Source: an uncultured Myxococcales bacterium
Lineage (GTDB): Bacteria > Myxococcota_A > Polyangia > Polyangiales > Polyangiaceae
Direction of reading: 5' to 3'
Length of the DNA stretch: 56,866 nucleotides
NCBI GenBank assembly: GCA_937949945.1
Contig: CALFEQ010000185.1
Location: forward strand, 1-56,866
Notes under the pieces: model-generated
The model's database searches: none
Told to the model about the DNA's origin: nothing
Seen by the model: only the letters and a program-made list of their open reading frames with translations
Translations under genes and position numbers: made by a program
Part shown: in pieces, positions 24,576-33,704 of the stretch
Numbering within the stretch: position 1 is the first letter of the stretch
How the letters are laid out: each line of letters starts with the position of its first letter

Positions 24576-26597
24576 TCAGCCGTCTCGGTGCTGCTCCTTC
24601 TTCCGCCGGACGGCAGCGAGGCCGAGCGCGAGGCCGAAGAGGGCGATCGGACCGAGGCTGCTCGAGCCGCTCGTGGCCGCGCTGCATCCGCCGCTCTGCT
24701 GGGTCACGACGCGGCGGCGCTTGCCCTTCGACTTCGACTTCGACGACGAGCCCGTGCTCTCCTCGTCTTCGTCGTCGTACTCGTCGTCGTCCGTCCCGGG
24801 CGCGGATCCGACCTCGTCGTCGTCCGGAGACGTCGGGTCGGCAGGCACCGGATCGGTCCCCTTCGGGTCGACGATCGTCGCGCAGGTGCCCTGAATGATG
24901 CCCGTCGCCTTGAAGGCGCACTCGACGATGTTGGTCTCGTTCTCCGTGAGCCCGATGTCCTTCGCAGCTTGGAGGACGCCTTGCGCCGCCTGGGCGAAGT
25001 TCGTCGACTGCATGAAGTAGCGGCTGTTCGCGCGGTACCAGAGCTTCTCGCTCTTCTCCCAGCCGATGCCGTACTTCACCTCGACCTTCGAGACCGGGTT
25101 CGTGCCGCCCACGGTCATGAGGAACGCGGCGTTGTTGATGATGCCGCTGTTGATGTGCACGCCGCCGTTGTCCTGCTGCGTGTTGACGAACCTCGACATG
25201 TGGGCCGGCTGCGGCTGATCGACCGCCTGCGGGTTGCGCATGTCGCGGAGCGGAGTTCCGCTCTTCACGACCGCCTCGCCCAGCGCCCAGTTCTGGACCT
25301 CGTCCGGCTTCACCGAGTGCTCGATGAACGCGCCGAAGATGTCGGCGACGGCCTCGTTCAGCGCGCCGGGCTGGTTCTGGTAGATGAGGTTCGACGTCTT
25401 CTCGATCACGCCGTGGGTGAACTCGTGCCCCACGACGTCGAGGCTGACGGAGAGCGGACGGAAGAGACGCCCACCGTCGCCGTAGAACATCCCGCGACCG
25501 TCCCACGCCGCGTTGTCGTAGTTCTGGCCGAAGTGCACGGTGGAGATCATCGTGCCGCCATTGCCGTCGATGGCGTTCCGCCCGTGCCGCTCCCTGTAGT
25601 ACTTGAAGACGACGGCCGCGTTGAAGTGCGCGTCGACCGCGGCGCCCGCCCCGGGCACGCCGGTGTCCCACGACGTCGTGCTGTTCGAGGTCACCAGGGT
25701 GCCGGGCAACGTCTGCTGCTGCTGCGCCGTGAACGTGCGGATCTGCACGCCGTTCGACGCGTCGACCATGACGAAGCCGTTGCCGTTCTGGGAGACCTCG
25801 AACGTCTTGAGGTCGCCGAGGACGCCACGACCTTGTCCCTGGATGGTCTGCAGGTTGTTGTAGCGGTCGAGGATCTCGCCCGTCTTGGCGTCGATCGTCG
25901 TCACCCAGATCGCGGGCTCCTTCGCGTCGAGCGCGCGCACCGTGGTCCGGTACGCGAGCCGCGCCGGTTTCTCCTCCGGCGCGAAGACGACGAGCTGACC
26001 CGGCTCGTCCGTCTCGAGCGTCGCTTCGTCGACCTCGCTCACCGCGAGGATGTGGGCCTTCACGAGCGAGAGCGCGTCGTCGACGGCGAGCTTCGGCTCG
26101 ACGTCGACGTCGTCGATGTCGGCGACGTAGTTCGCGTCGATCGACGCGAGACGACCGACGGCGTCGTAGTGCGCCATGACCTCGGCGCCCACGACCGGGA
26201 CGCCGCGCACCGTCTGCTGGAAGCGGGCGTGCGTCATCCCGAGGTCGTCGACCTCGGTCTTCTTCGCGACCAGCTCGGCCATCGGGCTCTTCATCCGGAA
26301 GAGCGCCTTGTGCTCGTCGAGCAGGGCCAGGGTGGTCTTCACGGGATCGGCGCCGTGCACGAGCAGGGGCTTGCCGATCCTCTTCGCGGAAAGGTGCAGC
26401 GGGGTCTTGCGGCTCTCGTGCTGAATCCAGCGCCAGGGCTGTTGGGTGACGGCCTCGAGCTGCCTGAAGGCCTGGACCTGCGCGGGGGTCACGCCGACGC
26501 TCGGGAGGGCTTCCGAGGGGGTCTCCTCGTAGTCCCTGCTCTCGTTGCAGCCTCCCGCCGCCACGACCGCCAACGCCAAGCACGCCAGCTTCTTCAT
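24576..26597 (-). CDS. M4-family (thermolysin-like) metalloprotease with MYXO-CTERM-type tail
   Basis: The 673-residue protein begins with a lipoprotein-type signal (MKKLACLALAVVAAGGC). An FTP/PepSY inhibitory propeptide follows (MTHARFQQTVRGVPVVGAEV) and then the M4 catalytic domain. Zinc ligands are HEFTH near residue 390 and the Glu in NEAVADIFG about 23 residues later; the catalytic His region is DNGGVHINSGI. After a disordered acidic linker the end reads GGCSAATSG, a hydrophobic helix and VRRKKEQ, the Cys-helix-Arg pattern of MYXO-CTERM sorting tails. Expected role: secreted degradation of prey or other protein. The ribosome-binding site GGGAG lies six bases before the ATG. The N-terminal lipobox combined with the C-terminal sorting tail is odd. 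Confidence 0.93.
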   Translation of the reverse strand: MKKLACLALAVVAAGGCNESRDYEETPSEALPSVGVTPAQVQAFRQLEAVTQQPWRWIQHESRKTPLHLSAKRIGKPLLVHGADPVKTTLALLDEHKALFRMKSPMAELVAKKTEVDDLGMTHARFQQTVRGVPVVGAEVMAHYDAVGRLASIDANYVADIDDVDVEPKLAVDDALSLVKAHILAVSEVDEATLETDEPGQLVVFAPEEKPARLAYRTTVRALDAKEPAIWVTTIDAKTGEILDRYNNLQTIQGQGRGVLGDLKTFEVSQNGNGFVMVDASNGVQIRTFTAQQQQTLPGTLVTSNSTTSWDTGVPGAGAAVDAHFNAAVVFKYYRERHGRNAIDGNGGTMISTVHFGQNYDNAAWDGRGMFYGDGGRLFRPLSVSLDVVGHEFTHGVIEKTSNLIYQNQPGALNEAVADIFGAFIEHSVKPDEVQNWALGEAVVKSGTPLRDMRNPQAVDQPQPAHMSRFVNTQQDNGGVHINSGIINNAAFLMTVGGTNPVSKVEVKYGIGWEKSEKLWYRANSRYFMQSTNFAQAAQGVLQAAKDIGLTENETNIVECAFKATGIIQGTCATIVDPKGTDPVPADPTSPDDDEVGSAPGTDDDEYDDEDEESTGSSSKSKSKGKRRRVVTQQSGGCSAATSGSSSLGPIALFGLALGLAAVRRKKEQHRDG

Positions 26598-27023
26598 CGA
26601 GACTCCCGCCGAATTGGATCCCCGGTTACCCAGTGGGCGAGGCTTGGAGCCCGCACCGGGTGACGTCACACGCTCGTCTCGTCGCAACCCGTGGGCCAGA
26701 GCGAAATGATCTCGTCGCCTTCAGCCGAACGGTAAAAAGCCGCCACCACCGTCCCTCGTTTGCGTCGGAGCCGCAGGACCCCCTGACACGAGGACCATCT
26801 GCTCCGGACTTTCTCGCGGCGGCGCCGATCCCCCTCCACACGAGGGGTGAACGCTTGATCCACGTACCAAATCCGGTGCCCATGTGGTCCTGCGTACTCC
26901 GCGCGACAGCCACCGAGTCGAACAGCCCGCGGCTGGTCATCGTTCGATCCAGCAGACGAGCCGCCGGCCGTGGGTCGCGCACCGCGTGGGATCCGTCCAG
27001 TGTCGGGACGAGACGACGCACGA
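26598..27023. other. 426-base region without a supportable gene
   Basis: This stretch lies between the M4 protease start and the end of the large kinase gene. One minus-strand frame ending at 26666 has a partly protein-like end (GTVVAAFYRSAEGDEIISLW) and, upstream, HRIWYVDQAFTPRVEG, with a poor basic stretch in between. It has no credible start and no family I recognise, so it may be the remains of a small gene. The promoter of the protease must lie near its left end. No repeats or hairpins stand out. Confidence 0.4.
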
Positions 27024-30000
27024 TCAGCTCCGCAGGATCTCCGAGACCTCCGGAGGCACGAGCCCGTAGCCTTCCGCAACGGCGAGGAGGCAAGCGTTCG
27101 AAGAGACCTGCGTGAGGAAGTCCTTCGCGTGCGTCGTGCCCAAGAGGCCGCGCACGCGCGTGACGAGACGCGGGAGCCCCCTGCGGATCGCGTCTTTCGC
27201 TTCTTCCTTGCGCCCGAGATCGACGAGCGCGTCGTGGAGCGCGAGGTAGATCGGGGCCTCGTTGAGGAGGCTCGGCGATCCGTGCTCGAGCAGGCTCGCG
27301 GCTTCGGTCGCGAGCTCGAGTGCACGGTCCGGCTGACCGCAACGACGCTCGGCCTCCGCCCACTGCCCGACGGCCACCGGCACGACGTCGAGCATCTTCG
27401 TCGCGCGATAGCCGTTCGCCGCGGTACGAAGGAGCGTGCGCGCTTGCTCGGCCGCGCTGGAAGGAGGTCGCGTGCTGCCGGGCTCGTCGGCGCGTAGGCG
27501 AGGAGGCGGCGCCTGCGAAGCCGAGGTCGAATCGCGGAGCAGCTCGACGCCGCGATAGAACAAGACGCCGAGCGTCGCGCGATCGTGCGGGACCCACGCG
27601 CCGGAGATCGCGTTGTCGGCGATCGACCGTGGCTCGGCGAGGAGCGCGTCGAGCGCGGGGTCCGGGCCGAAGGTCGCCGTCCAGCCGAGCAGGTTCATCT
27701 GCCCGTGCCTCACCACTCCCGGAGAGCCGACGGCCTGCGCGAGCGCGATGCCGCTCTCGATCGCGACGCGCGCCTCCTCCTTCGCGCCCATCGTCGTGAG
27801 CGCGAAGCCGACGTTGATCGTGAGCGTCGCCTCGCGCGTCTTGAGACCGGCCTCGGAGGCCGCGCGGGCCGCGCTGCGGCGTGCCTCGAGGGCGGCGCCG
27901 ACGTCACCGCGGGCCTGTCGAACGACGGCGAGCGTCTGCCACGCGTCGACCGCGGCGCCGGGGATGCCGTGCGTGCGCGACAGCTCGAGCAGCGCGTCCG
28001 CCCACTCCGCCGCCTTGTCGAGCTCACCGGCATACGCGTAGCGGGCCGCGAGGTCGGCCGCGGAGCGCGCCTCTTCGTCGTAGAGCCCCGCTGCCTTCGC
28101 GCGGCGGATCACCTCCTCCAGGCTGGCGCTCGTATCCGGACCGCCGCCGCACGCGTTCTCGTAACGGACGCGCGCGCCGAGCGCACGCACCGCGCTCGCC
28201 TCGTCGTAGACCGCCTCCTGCATCGCGCGCACGGAGGTCTCGCGCTCGCTCGCCCGCGCATCGAGACGCACCCACGCTTCGTCGAGGAGGTGCGCGCGTG
28301 CGAACTGCGTCGGCTTGTCCTCCGCGAAATCGAGCGCCTTCTCCGCCAGACGTACGGCCTCGCCGAGCGCGCTCGCGGCGAGCGCGCGCCGTGCGGCCTT
28401 CTCGAGGTAGTGCGCGGCCTGCACGGGCTCGCCGCCGAGCTCGAGGTGACGCGCGACCGTCGCGTCGTCCTCGCCCATCTTCGCGAGCCACTTACCCGCC
28501 AAGGTGTGCAGCTCCTTGAGCTGCTCCTCGCCCAGCGAGGCGTACGCGACCTCGCGGGTGAGCGCGTGCTTGAAGGCCCACTCGCGTGTCTCCTTGAAGC
28601 GCGACGTCGCCTGCTCGACGAGCACCTCGGCCGCCGTGAGCGCGCGCATCATCTCGGACGCGTTCTTCACGCCGAGCGCCTCGAGCCCCGCGTCCCAGAC
28701 CTGGAGCCCGAAGACGGAGAGCTTCATCGCGGCCTCGCGCACGTCTTCCTCGAGCGCGTCGAGGTGCACTTGGATCGCGGCCTCGATCGTGGGCGCGCTC
28801 GCGGCGTCGCGTCCCTGGTGAGCGAGGCGCGCGAGCTCCTCCGCGAACAGCGGCGAGCCGCCCGCCTGCGCGGCGATGGACTCGACGAGCGCCTCGCCCT
28901 CCGCCGTGTTCGCCTTCTCGCCGAGGATGGCCTTCGCGATCGCGCGCACGGTGCGGCGCGCGAGCGGCCGGAGCTCGATGCGGACGTGATCGCGACCGCT
29001 GAAGCGCCCGGGATCGTCACGCCAGAGCGTCGGCCGCGCCGTCGCGAGCACGAAGACCGAATGCCCGACGGCACGCGCGAGGAGGTGATCGAGCCACGCG
29101 AGCGACTCGAGGTCGGCCCACTGCGCGTCCTCGAGCGCGATGACGAGCGGAGCCTCCTTCGCGACGCGGAGGGCCATGTCCGTGAGCGCGATCCAGATCG
29201 CGTCGCGCGCCGCTCGCGCGTCGACGGCCTCGGGAAGCGGCTCGTTCGCCACGAGTCGCGCGACGAGCTCTCGGGTGCTCGGCCCGGCGATCTCGATCCG
29301 GGCGAGGAGCGCCTCCGTCGCGACCATCGCGTCCTCGAGCGGAGCGCCCTTCGCGACACCGGCGAGGCCGCGCGCGACCTCCGCCATGATGCCGAGCGCG
29401 TGGCTCTTGGCGAACGACTCGGCGCGGACGAGCACGACCTTCGGCGCGGACGGATGCGCCGCGATCTGCGCGAGGGCCTCGCGGCGGAGGCGCGTCTTGC
29501 CGATGCCGGGCGCGCCCGTGATCGTCACGATGATCGGCGTCTGGTCTTCTTGGCAACGCTCGTAGGCGCTCGCGATCTGCGAGAGGTCGGCCTCTCGGCC
29601 GACGAACGGAGAGCCGCCCGCGATCTCCTTCTTCCCCGTCACCTTCGGGCCGACGACCGAGGTGCCGTCGGGGCGGACCTGCATCTCGAAGCGACCGCGG
29701 GCGAGCTCGCTCGTCGTCGTGTCGGCGAGGACCTGTCCCTTCTGCGCGTCGCGCGCGAGCGCGGCCGCGCGGTCGACGACCTCGCCCGTGGGACGCGTGC
29801 GGTCGATGCGCGTGCGTCCCGTCGCGACGCCGACGCACGCGCCCATCTTCGCGAGCCGGAGCCCGAGGTCGAGCGCGCGCGACGCCTCGTCGCCGAGCGC
29901 CTTGCGCACGCCGAGGTGCGCGACAATCGCGTCACCGCCGAGCTCGGTCGCCTCGGCGCCACGCGCGCGGAGATGGGCGATGAGCCTCTGACGCGTCGGT

Positions 30001-30995
30001 CCTTTGGGCACGTGCGTGGCGAGGATCGACGTGACGAGTCGCGTGCCTCCGCGCTTCGACGTCGAGAGGGCGAGCGCGCCCAAGCTGGCCGGCGCCGCCT
30101 CCTGCGACTGCGCGCGTGTCGTCGCAATCGACGGACCGTGCTCGAGGTCGGCGATGATCTTCCGCAGCCTGAGCGCGACGTCGCCGGCGCGGGACGGACG
30201 ATCCTCCGGGTGCGTCGCGAGCATCTCGAACAGGAGGTCGTCGAGCGGCACGGGCGCTTCCGTGAACACCTCGCCGAGGCGCGGCGCCGGCGTCGTCACG
30301 AGCCGCGCCAGGATCGCGATCGGCGTCGGCCCGAGATGCGGCGGGCGCCCAGCGATCATCTCGAAGAGCGTCGCTCCGAGGCCGTAGATGTCCGCGCGCG
30401 CGTCGACCTCGGCGTCGCCACGCGCCTGTTCCGGAGCCATGTACGCGGGCGTGCCGATGATCGCGCCCGTGCGCGTGAGCCGCGCGTCCTCGGCGGACGC
30501 GACGCCGAAGTCGACGAGCTTCGCGACGAGCGGCCACTCTTCGTTCGGCGTACCGCTGCCGACGAGGATGACGTTCGAAGGCTTGATGTCGCGATGGACG
30601 ATGCCATTGCCGTGCGCGTAATCGAGCGCGTCGGCCACCTGCGCCGCGATCTCGAGAGCACGAACGAGCGACAGCGGCGCGCGCTTCTGTCGCTGCGCGA
30701 TGTCCTCGCCCTCGAGCCACTCCATCGCGATGTACGGCTGGCCTTCGTCGAGCTGGCCGAACGCGACGACGCGGACGATGCCCCGATGGTTGAGGCCGGC
30801 CAGGACACGGCCTTCACGGCCGAAGCGAGCCTCCTCGCCGGCGTCCACGCCCGGAATCGCGATGACCTTGAGGGCGACGGGCGCGCCTGTCACCTCGTCG
30901 CGGGCACGATAGACGATGCCCACACCCCCGCGTCCCACCTCGCGCTCGATGACGAAGCGTCCGGCGAGAAGCCCTTGGAAGGCAGCGGCCGTCAC
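27024..30995 (-). CDS. Ser/Thr protein kinase fused to cyclase-like, AAA ATPase and TPR modules
   Basis: The 1323-residue protein has, in order, four parts. First is a Hanks-type kinase at residues 13-275 with GRGGVG, VALKV, HRDIKPSN, DFGVA and MAPEQ, all catalytic residues present. Second is a degenerate class III cyclase-like segment around residues 305-440 (ELGGDAIVAHLG, then PTGEVVDRAAALARDAQ) without clear metal-binding residues. Third is a predicted ATPase domain opening with FVGREADLSQI and Walker A GAPGIGKT near 490. Fourth is a long TPR-like helical C-terminus. This architecture is frequent in myxobacteria and is thought to integrate signals with an ATP-driven switch; the targets are unknown. 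It uses a GTG start and is not obviously in an operon. Confidence 0.92.
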   Translation of the reverse strand: MTAAAFQGLLAGRFVIEREVGRGGVGIVYRARDEVTGAPVALKVIAIPGVDAGEEARFGREGRVLAGLNHRGIVRVVAFGQLDEGQPYIAMEWLEGEDIAQRQKRAPLSLVRALEIAAQVADALDYAHGNGIVHRDIKPSNVILVGSGTPNEEWPLVAKLVDFGVASAEDARLTRTGAIIGTPAYMAPEQARGDAEVDARADIYGLGATLFEMIAGRPPHLGPTPIAILARLVTTPAPRLGEVFTEAPVPLDDLLFEMLATHPEDRPSRAGDVALRLRKIIADLEHGPSIATTRAQSQEAAPASLGALALSTSKRGGTRLVTSILATHVPKGPTRQRLIAHLRARGAEATELGGDAIVAHLGVRKALGDEASRALDLGLRLAKMGACVGVATGRTRIDRTRPTGEVVDRAAALARDAQKGQVLADTTTSELARGRFEMQVRPDGTSVVGPKVTGKKEIAGGSPFVGREADLSQIASAYERCQEDQTPIIVTITGAPGIGKTRLRREALAQIAAHPSAPKVVLVRAESFAKSHALGIMAEVARGLAGVAKGAPLEDAMVATEALLARIEIAGPSTRELVARLVANEPLPEAVDARAARDAIWIALTDMALRVAKEAPLVIALEDAQWADLESLAWLDHLLARAVGHSVFVLATARPTLWRDDPGRFSGRDHVRIELRPLARRTVRAIAKAILGEKANTAEGEALVESIAAQAGGSPLFAEELARLAHQGRDAASAPTIEAAIQVHLDALEEDVREAAMKLSVFGLQVWDAGLEALGVKNASEMMRALTAAEVLVEQATSRFKETREWAFKHALTREVAYASLGEEQLKELHTLAGKWLAKMGEDDATVARHLELGGEPVQAAHYLEKAARRALAASALGEAVRLAEKALDFAEDKPTQFARAHLLDEAWVRLDARASERETSVRAMQEAVYDEASAVRALGARVRYENACGGGPDTSASLEEVIRRAKAAGLYDEEARSAADLAARYAYAGELDKAAEWADALLELSRTHGIPGAAVDAWQTLAVVRQARGDVGAALEARRSAARAASEAGLKTREATLTINVGFALTTMGAKEEARVAIESGIALAQAVGSPGVVRHGQMNLLGWTATFGPDPALDALLAEPRSIADNAISGAWVPHDRATLGVLFYRGVELLRDSTSASQAPPPRLRADEPGSTRPPSSAAEQARTLLRTAANGYRATKMLDVVPVAVGQWAEAERRCGQPDRALELATEAASLLEHGSPSLLNEAPIYLALHDALVDLGRKEEAKDAIRRGLPRLVTRVRGLLGTTHAKDFLTQVSSNACLLAVAEGYGLVPPEVSEILRS

Positions 30996-31059
30996 GTCGT
31001 GAGAGTAGCGAAAGGCCGCGCGCCACGCATCCCTCAGGCGCTTCGATAAGCGCTCGACG

Positions 31060-31374
31060 TCAGCGCGGGCAGCAAGCGACCTTCTCGGTGACGGGGACGC
31101 TCTCGCAGATCGGAGCCACGAAGGTGCCCTTCAGCACCTGCCCGTCGAACGTGGCGACGTCGAAGGTGCCCTCGACCGTGGAGGCCGTGACCTTCGTGAT
31201 CGTGACCGCACCATTTGCGCTCGTGCCGGCCCAGGCCGACCCGGACCAGCCGCCGCGTTCGGCCAGCTCTTCGTCCGTGATGCATCGCTCGCCCGACTCG
31301 AACGCCATCGAGTCGACGGCGTACTTGCCCGGCTCGAACATCACGCCGCGCGTCAGCGCATGCTCGACGATCAT
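31060..31374 (-). CDS. small secreted-like Cys protein with missing or shifted start
   Basis: From the ATG at 31374 the frame encodes 104 residues ending KVACCPR, with a beta-rich middle (GAVTITKVTASTVEGTFDVAT, then GTFVAPIC). The same frame stays open upstream without a start codon as CGGCNSRRETRYECGFRASR before hitting a stop at about 31465. That looks like the mature start of a lipoprotein (CGGC) whose signal peptide is in another frame. The true gene is therefore probably longer and has lost, or been mis-sequenced in, its N-terminus. No function is recognised. It precedes the big kinase gene by about 65 bases on the same strand as read from the other side. Confidence 0.5.
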   Translation of the reverse strand: MIVEHALTRGVMFEPGKYAVDSMAFESGERCITDEELAERGGWSGSAWAGTSANGAVTITKVTASTVEGTFDVATFDGQVLKGTFVAPICESVPVTEKVACCPR

Positions 31375-31610
31375 GCTGAGCTCGGGGATCTCACGCGGCG
31401 AGAGCCGGCTCGCGCGGAACCCGCACTCGTAGCGCGTCTCCCGGCGAGAGTTGCAACCACCACACCGTCATTCTTCGATGTCACCGGGACGTCTCGTGCG
31501 CAGGCGTCGGAGACGCAAGCATCGAGAAAAGCTCGAGCACACGAAGAAGGGCTCGCACGGAGGCGACCATGATCAGGGTCGCGTCCGATCCGTCGTCTGA
31601 TCGACGAGAG

Positions 31611-32279
31611 TCACCGGGCGGCGTGCGTGTCTTGCTTCGTCTCGTCGTCTTCGCTCGGAACGACGTCCTTCTTGCCGAGCCCGACGATGAACAGCTCGTA
31701 GCTCGTCGCCCGCGTTCCTTCCGGACGAATGCCGCGCTCCTCTGCGAAGAGGCGGCGCGTGGCGGCCTTCGCCTTCGGGAGGTCCTCGCCCATGAAGATC
31801 TTGCCGACGAACGATCCGCCCGGCTTGAGGAGCTTCTCCGCGACCGCGAGCGCGCGCATGAAGAGCTCGAAGCTGCGGGTCTGATCGCCGAGGCGATTGC
31901 CCGTCGTCCGCGGAGCCATGTCGCTGAGCACGACGTCGTACGGCGCGTGCGCGGCGAGCGCTTCGTTGTCGAGAGCGAGCGCGTCGCCGACGATCGCCGT
32001 CGCGTTCGGAGGGAGCGGCACGGTGAGGGGCTCGAGATCGATCGCGAAGAGCCGACCCGAAGGTCCGATCTTCTGCGTCACGTACAGCGACCAGCTCCCC
32101 GGCGCCGCGCCGAGATCGAGCACGCGCTGCCCGGGCTTGAGCAAGCGCACGCGGCGGTCGATCTCCTCGAGCTTGAAGACGGAGCGCGCGGGGAACCCGG
32201 CCTGCCTCGCGGCCCGAGTGTACGCGTCGCCTCCCTTGTAGGGGTTCTTCGCTCCCCTTCCGCTGCGTGCTCTCGCCAT
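31611..32279 (-). CDS. rlmE: 23S rRNA 2'-O-ribose methyltransferase RlmE (FtsJ)
   Basis: The 222-residue protein matches RlmE/FtsJ along its length. It has RSVFKLEEID with the first catalytic Lys, the SAM-binding VLDLGAAPGSWS, the catalytic Asp in VVLSDMAP, GSFVGKIF with the second Lys, and the final Glu in TSYELFIVG, so the K-D-K-E tetrad is complete. The enzyme methylates U2552 of 23S rRNA in the A-loop late in 50S assembly. The start at 32279 (MARARSGRGAKNPYKGGDAY) is typical; the longer frame runs into the upstream intergenic region. No partner such as FtsH is next to it here. Confidence 0.93.
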   Translation of the reverse strand: MARARSGRGAKNPYKGGDAYTRAARQAGFPARSVFKLEEIDRRVRLLKPGQRVLDLGAAPGSWSLYVTQKIGPSGRLFAIDLEPLTVPLPPNATAIVGDALALDNEALAAHAPYDVVLSDMAPRTTGNRLGDQTRSFELFMRALAVAEKLLKPGGSFVGKIFMGEDLPKAKAATRRLFAEERGIRPEGTRATSYELFIVGLGKKDVVPSEDDETKQDTHAAR

Positions 32280-32446
32280 GCGCTCTTTCGCTCGGGTTAC
32301 CGCCAGCCGCGCCGACTCACCGCCAGGCGCGGTGGAAAGATACGTAAACGTACAACGACCGTGGAGTTGCGCAGGACCGGCGTGGATCGCCGTCGATCCG
32401 CCGCCCGAATCACCGACGCGTCTCACACATCAAAAAGTCCTCGACG

Positions 32447-32704
32447 ATGAGCGGAAGAGCTCTCGCCGAGCTCATGGACCGCACGTTGCAAAAGCTCGTG
32501 CAGAGCTTCGAGAGGGAGCACGACGACATGAGCCTGCGCAGCCTGTTCCGCGTCAGCCCCATTCCTCCCGCACCCCCCAAGGCCGAGCGCGAACGCATGC
32601 CGAGCGTGATCGACATCGACATCGATTTCGTCGACGAGCCGCAGCCGCGTGGCCGCGCGTTCGAGACGTGGACGCGCGCGCGGGGGTGGGCGAGCGAGGA
32701 CTAG
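32447..32704 (+). CDS. small acidic/basic protein, unknown function
   Basis: The 85-residue product has a helical N-terminus (LAELMDRTLQKLVQSFERE) and then a Pro-rich piece leading to VIDIDIDFVDEP. It has no membrane segment, no cysteine and no known motif. The evidence for a real gene is that codon use fits the genome and that a good intrinsic terminator with a T-run (32784-32825) follows on the same strand. The start ATG has only a weak ribosome-binding site. It diverges from rlmE with 167 bases between starts. Confidence 0.6.
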   Translation: MSGRALAELMDRTLQKLVQSFEREHDDMSLRSLFRVSPIPPAPPKAERERMPSVIDIDIDFVDEPQPRGRAFETWTRARGWASED

Positions 32705-32783
32705 GAGCTCGCGAGCTCGTCAGCGCTGGAGCCCCAACCACCGCTGAGTCGCATCCAGAGCCGTTTCGAACCCAGAAATCGCC

Positions 32784-32825
32784 AAGGCGCAGGCCTCGTC
32801 CCGAGGCGCTGCGCCTTTTCTTTCC
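32784..32825 (+). terminator. intrinsic terminator with T-run
   Basis: AAGGCGCAG pairs with CTGCGCCTT, and an inner GCCTCG/CGAGGC stem closes on a 3-base loop. Together they give 15 base pairs with one bulged G, followed by TTCTTT. This is the best classical terminator in the window. It reads rightwards, so it serves the small gene at 32447-32704. Confidence 0.8.
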
Positions 32826-32828
32826 CCT

Positions 32829-32863
32829 GAGCCCGGTCTCTCGAGCCCGGAGCCCGGAGCCTC
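32829..32863. repeat. heptanucleotide array (GGAGCCY type)
   Basis: GAGCCCG units with period 7 occur at 32829-32835 and three in a row at 32843-32863. The array directly abuts the stop codon of rplC (stop begins at 32864 on the minus strand). Confidence 0.8.
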
Positions 32864-33529
32864 TTACTGCTGCTTCTTCTCCCTCGCCTTGACCGCGTGG
32901 CGAACGACGACGAGCCCGTTGCGCGGTCCGGGGATGCCGCCCTCGACGAGGAGCAGGTTCTTGTCCGCGTCGACGCGCGCGACCTTGAGGTTCAGCACGC
33001 TGACGGTCTCGTTGCCGTACTGGCCGGGCATCTTGAGGTTCGGGAGCGTGCGACCCGGCGTCATGTTCGTACCGATCGAGCCGCCGTGACGGCGGTACTC
33101 GTGCGTACCGTGCGTGGCGACCATGCCGGCGAAGCTCCACCGGCGAACGACACCGCTGAAGCCGCGGCCGCGCGTCGTGCCCTGCGCGTCGACGAGCTGC
33201 CCGGGCTGGAAGATGTCGGCGAGGTTCACGGTGGCGCCGATCTCGAACTTGCTCGCGAACTCCTCGTCGCAGCGGATCTCGCGGACCGTGCGCTTCGGCG
33301 TGACGTTCAGCTTCTTGAACGTGCCGAGCTGCGCCTTCGTCAGGTGCTTCTCCTTCGCGTCCGTCAGGCCGAGGATGAGCGCCGTGTAGCCATCCTTCTC
33401 CTTCGTCCGCTTCCCGACGACCTGGAGCGAGCTCGTGTCGACGACGGTCACGCGCTGGACGGTGCCGTCCTCCTTGTAGAGCTGCGTCATACCGAGCTTC
33501 TTGCCGATGATGCCGGGCTTCGTGTTCAT
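32864..33529 (-). CDS. rplC: 50S ribosomal protein L3
   Basis: The 221-residue protein is a full bacterial L3: start PGIIGKKLGMTQLY, then KGRGFSGVVRRWSFAGM as the conserved loop near the peptidyl-transferase centre, HEYRRHGGSIG, and GRTLPNLKMPGQYGNETV. L3 binds 23S rRNA early and nucleates 50S assembly. Normally rplC lies in the S10 operon, between rpsJ and rplD. Here it stands alone between a small unknown gene and a peroxiredoxin gene, with no other S10-operon gene in the window. A possible terminator of the upstream gene (33678-33704) separates it from bcp, so it probably has its own promoter. Confidence 0.97.
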   Translation of the reverse strand: MNTKPGIIGKKLGMTQLYKEDGTVQRVTVVDTSSLQVVGKRTKEKDGYTALILGLTDAKEKHLTKAQLGTFKKLNVTPKRTVREIRCDEEFASKFEIGATVNLADIFQPGQLVDAQGTTRGRGFSGVVRRWSFAGMVATHGTHEYRRHGGSIGTNMTPGRTLPNLKMPGQYGNETVSVLNLKVARVDADKNLLLVEGGIPGPRNGLVVVRHAVKAREKKQQ

Positions 33530-33677
33530 CTCGCTTCTTCCTCTCCGCGCTCATCCGCGCCGAGAGCCTTCCGAGAGGCTACGGGGCGCTGACCGGGACC
33601 GGAGACCGTTGGACGTCTCGCGAGCGAGTCGGTCCGAGCGCTGGACCGAGGAGCGGAGCTCCGACGCCGTCAGTCTC

Positions 33678-33704
33678 CCCCTCACCCTGCTGGGGCAAGG
33701 GGGC
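33678..33704 (-). terminator. candidate hairpin terminator downstream of the peroxiredoxin gene
   Basis: CCCCCT and AGGGGG form a 6-base outer stem and CCC/GGG an inner one. The hairpin lies 29 bases beyond the peroxiredoxin stop codon on the minus strand and is not followed by a T-run. It separates the peroxiredoxin gene from rplC. Confidence 0.35.

Noticed and set aside
27585..31049. 1154-codon plus-strand frame opposite the large kinase
   Set aside because: Antisense shadow with Arg-rich sequence; the minus-strand product has complete kinase motifs.
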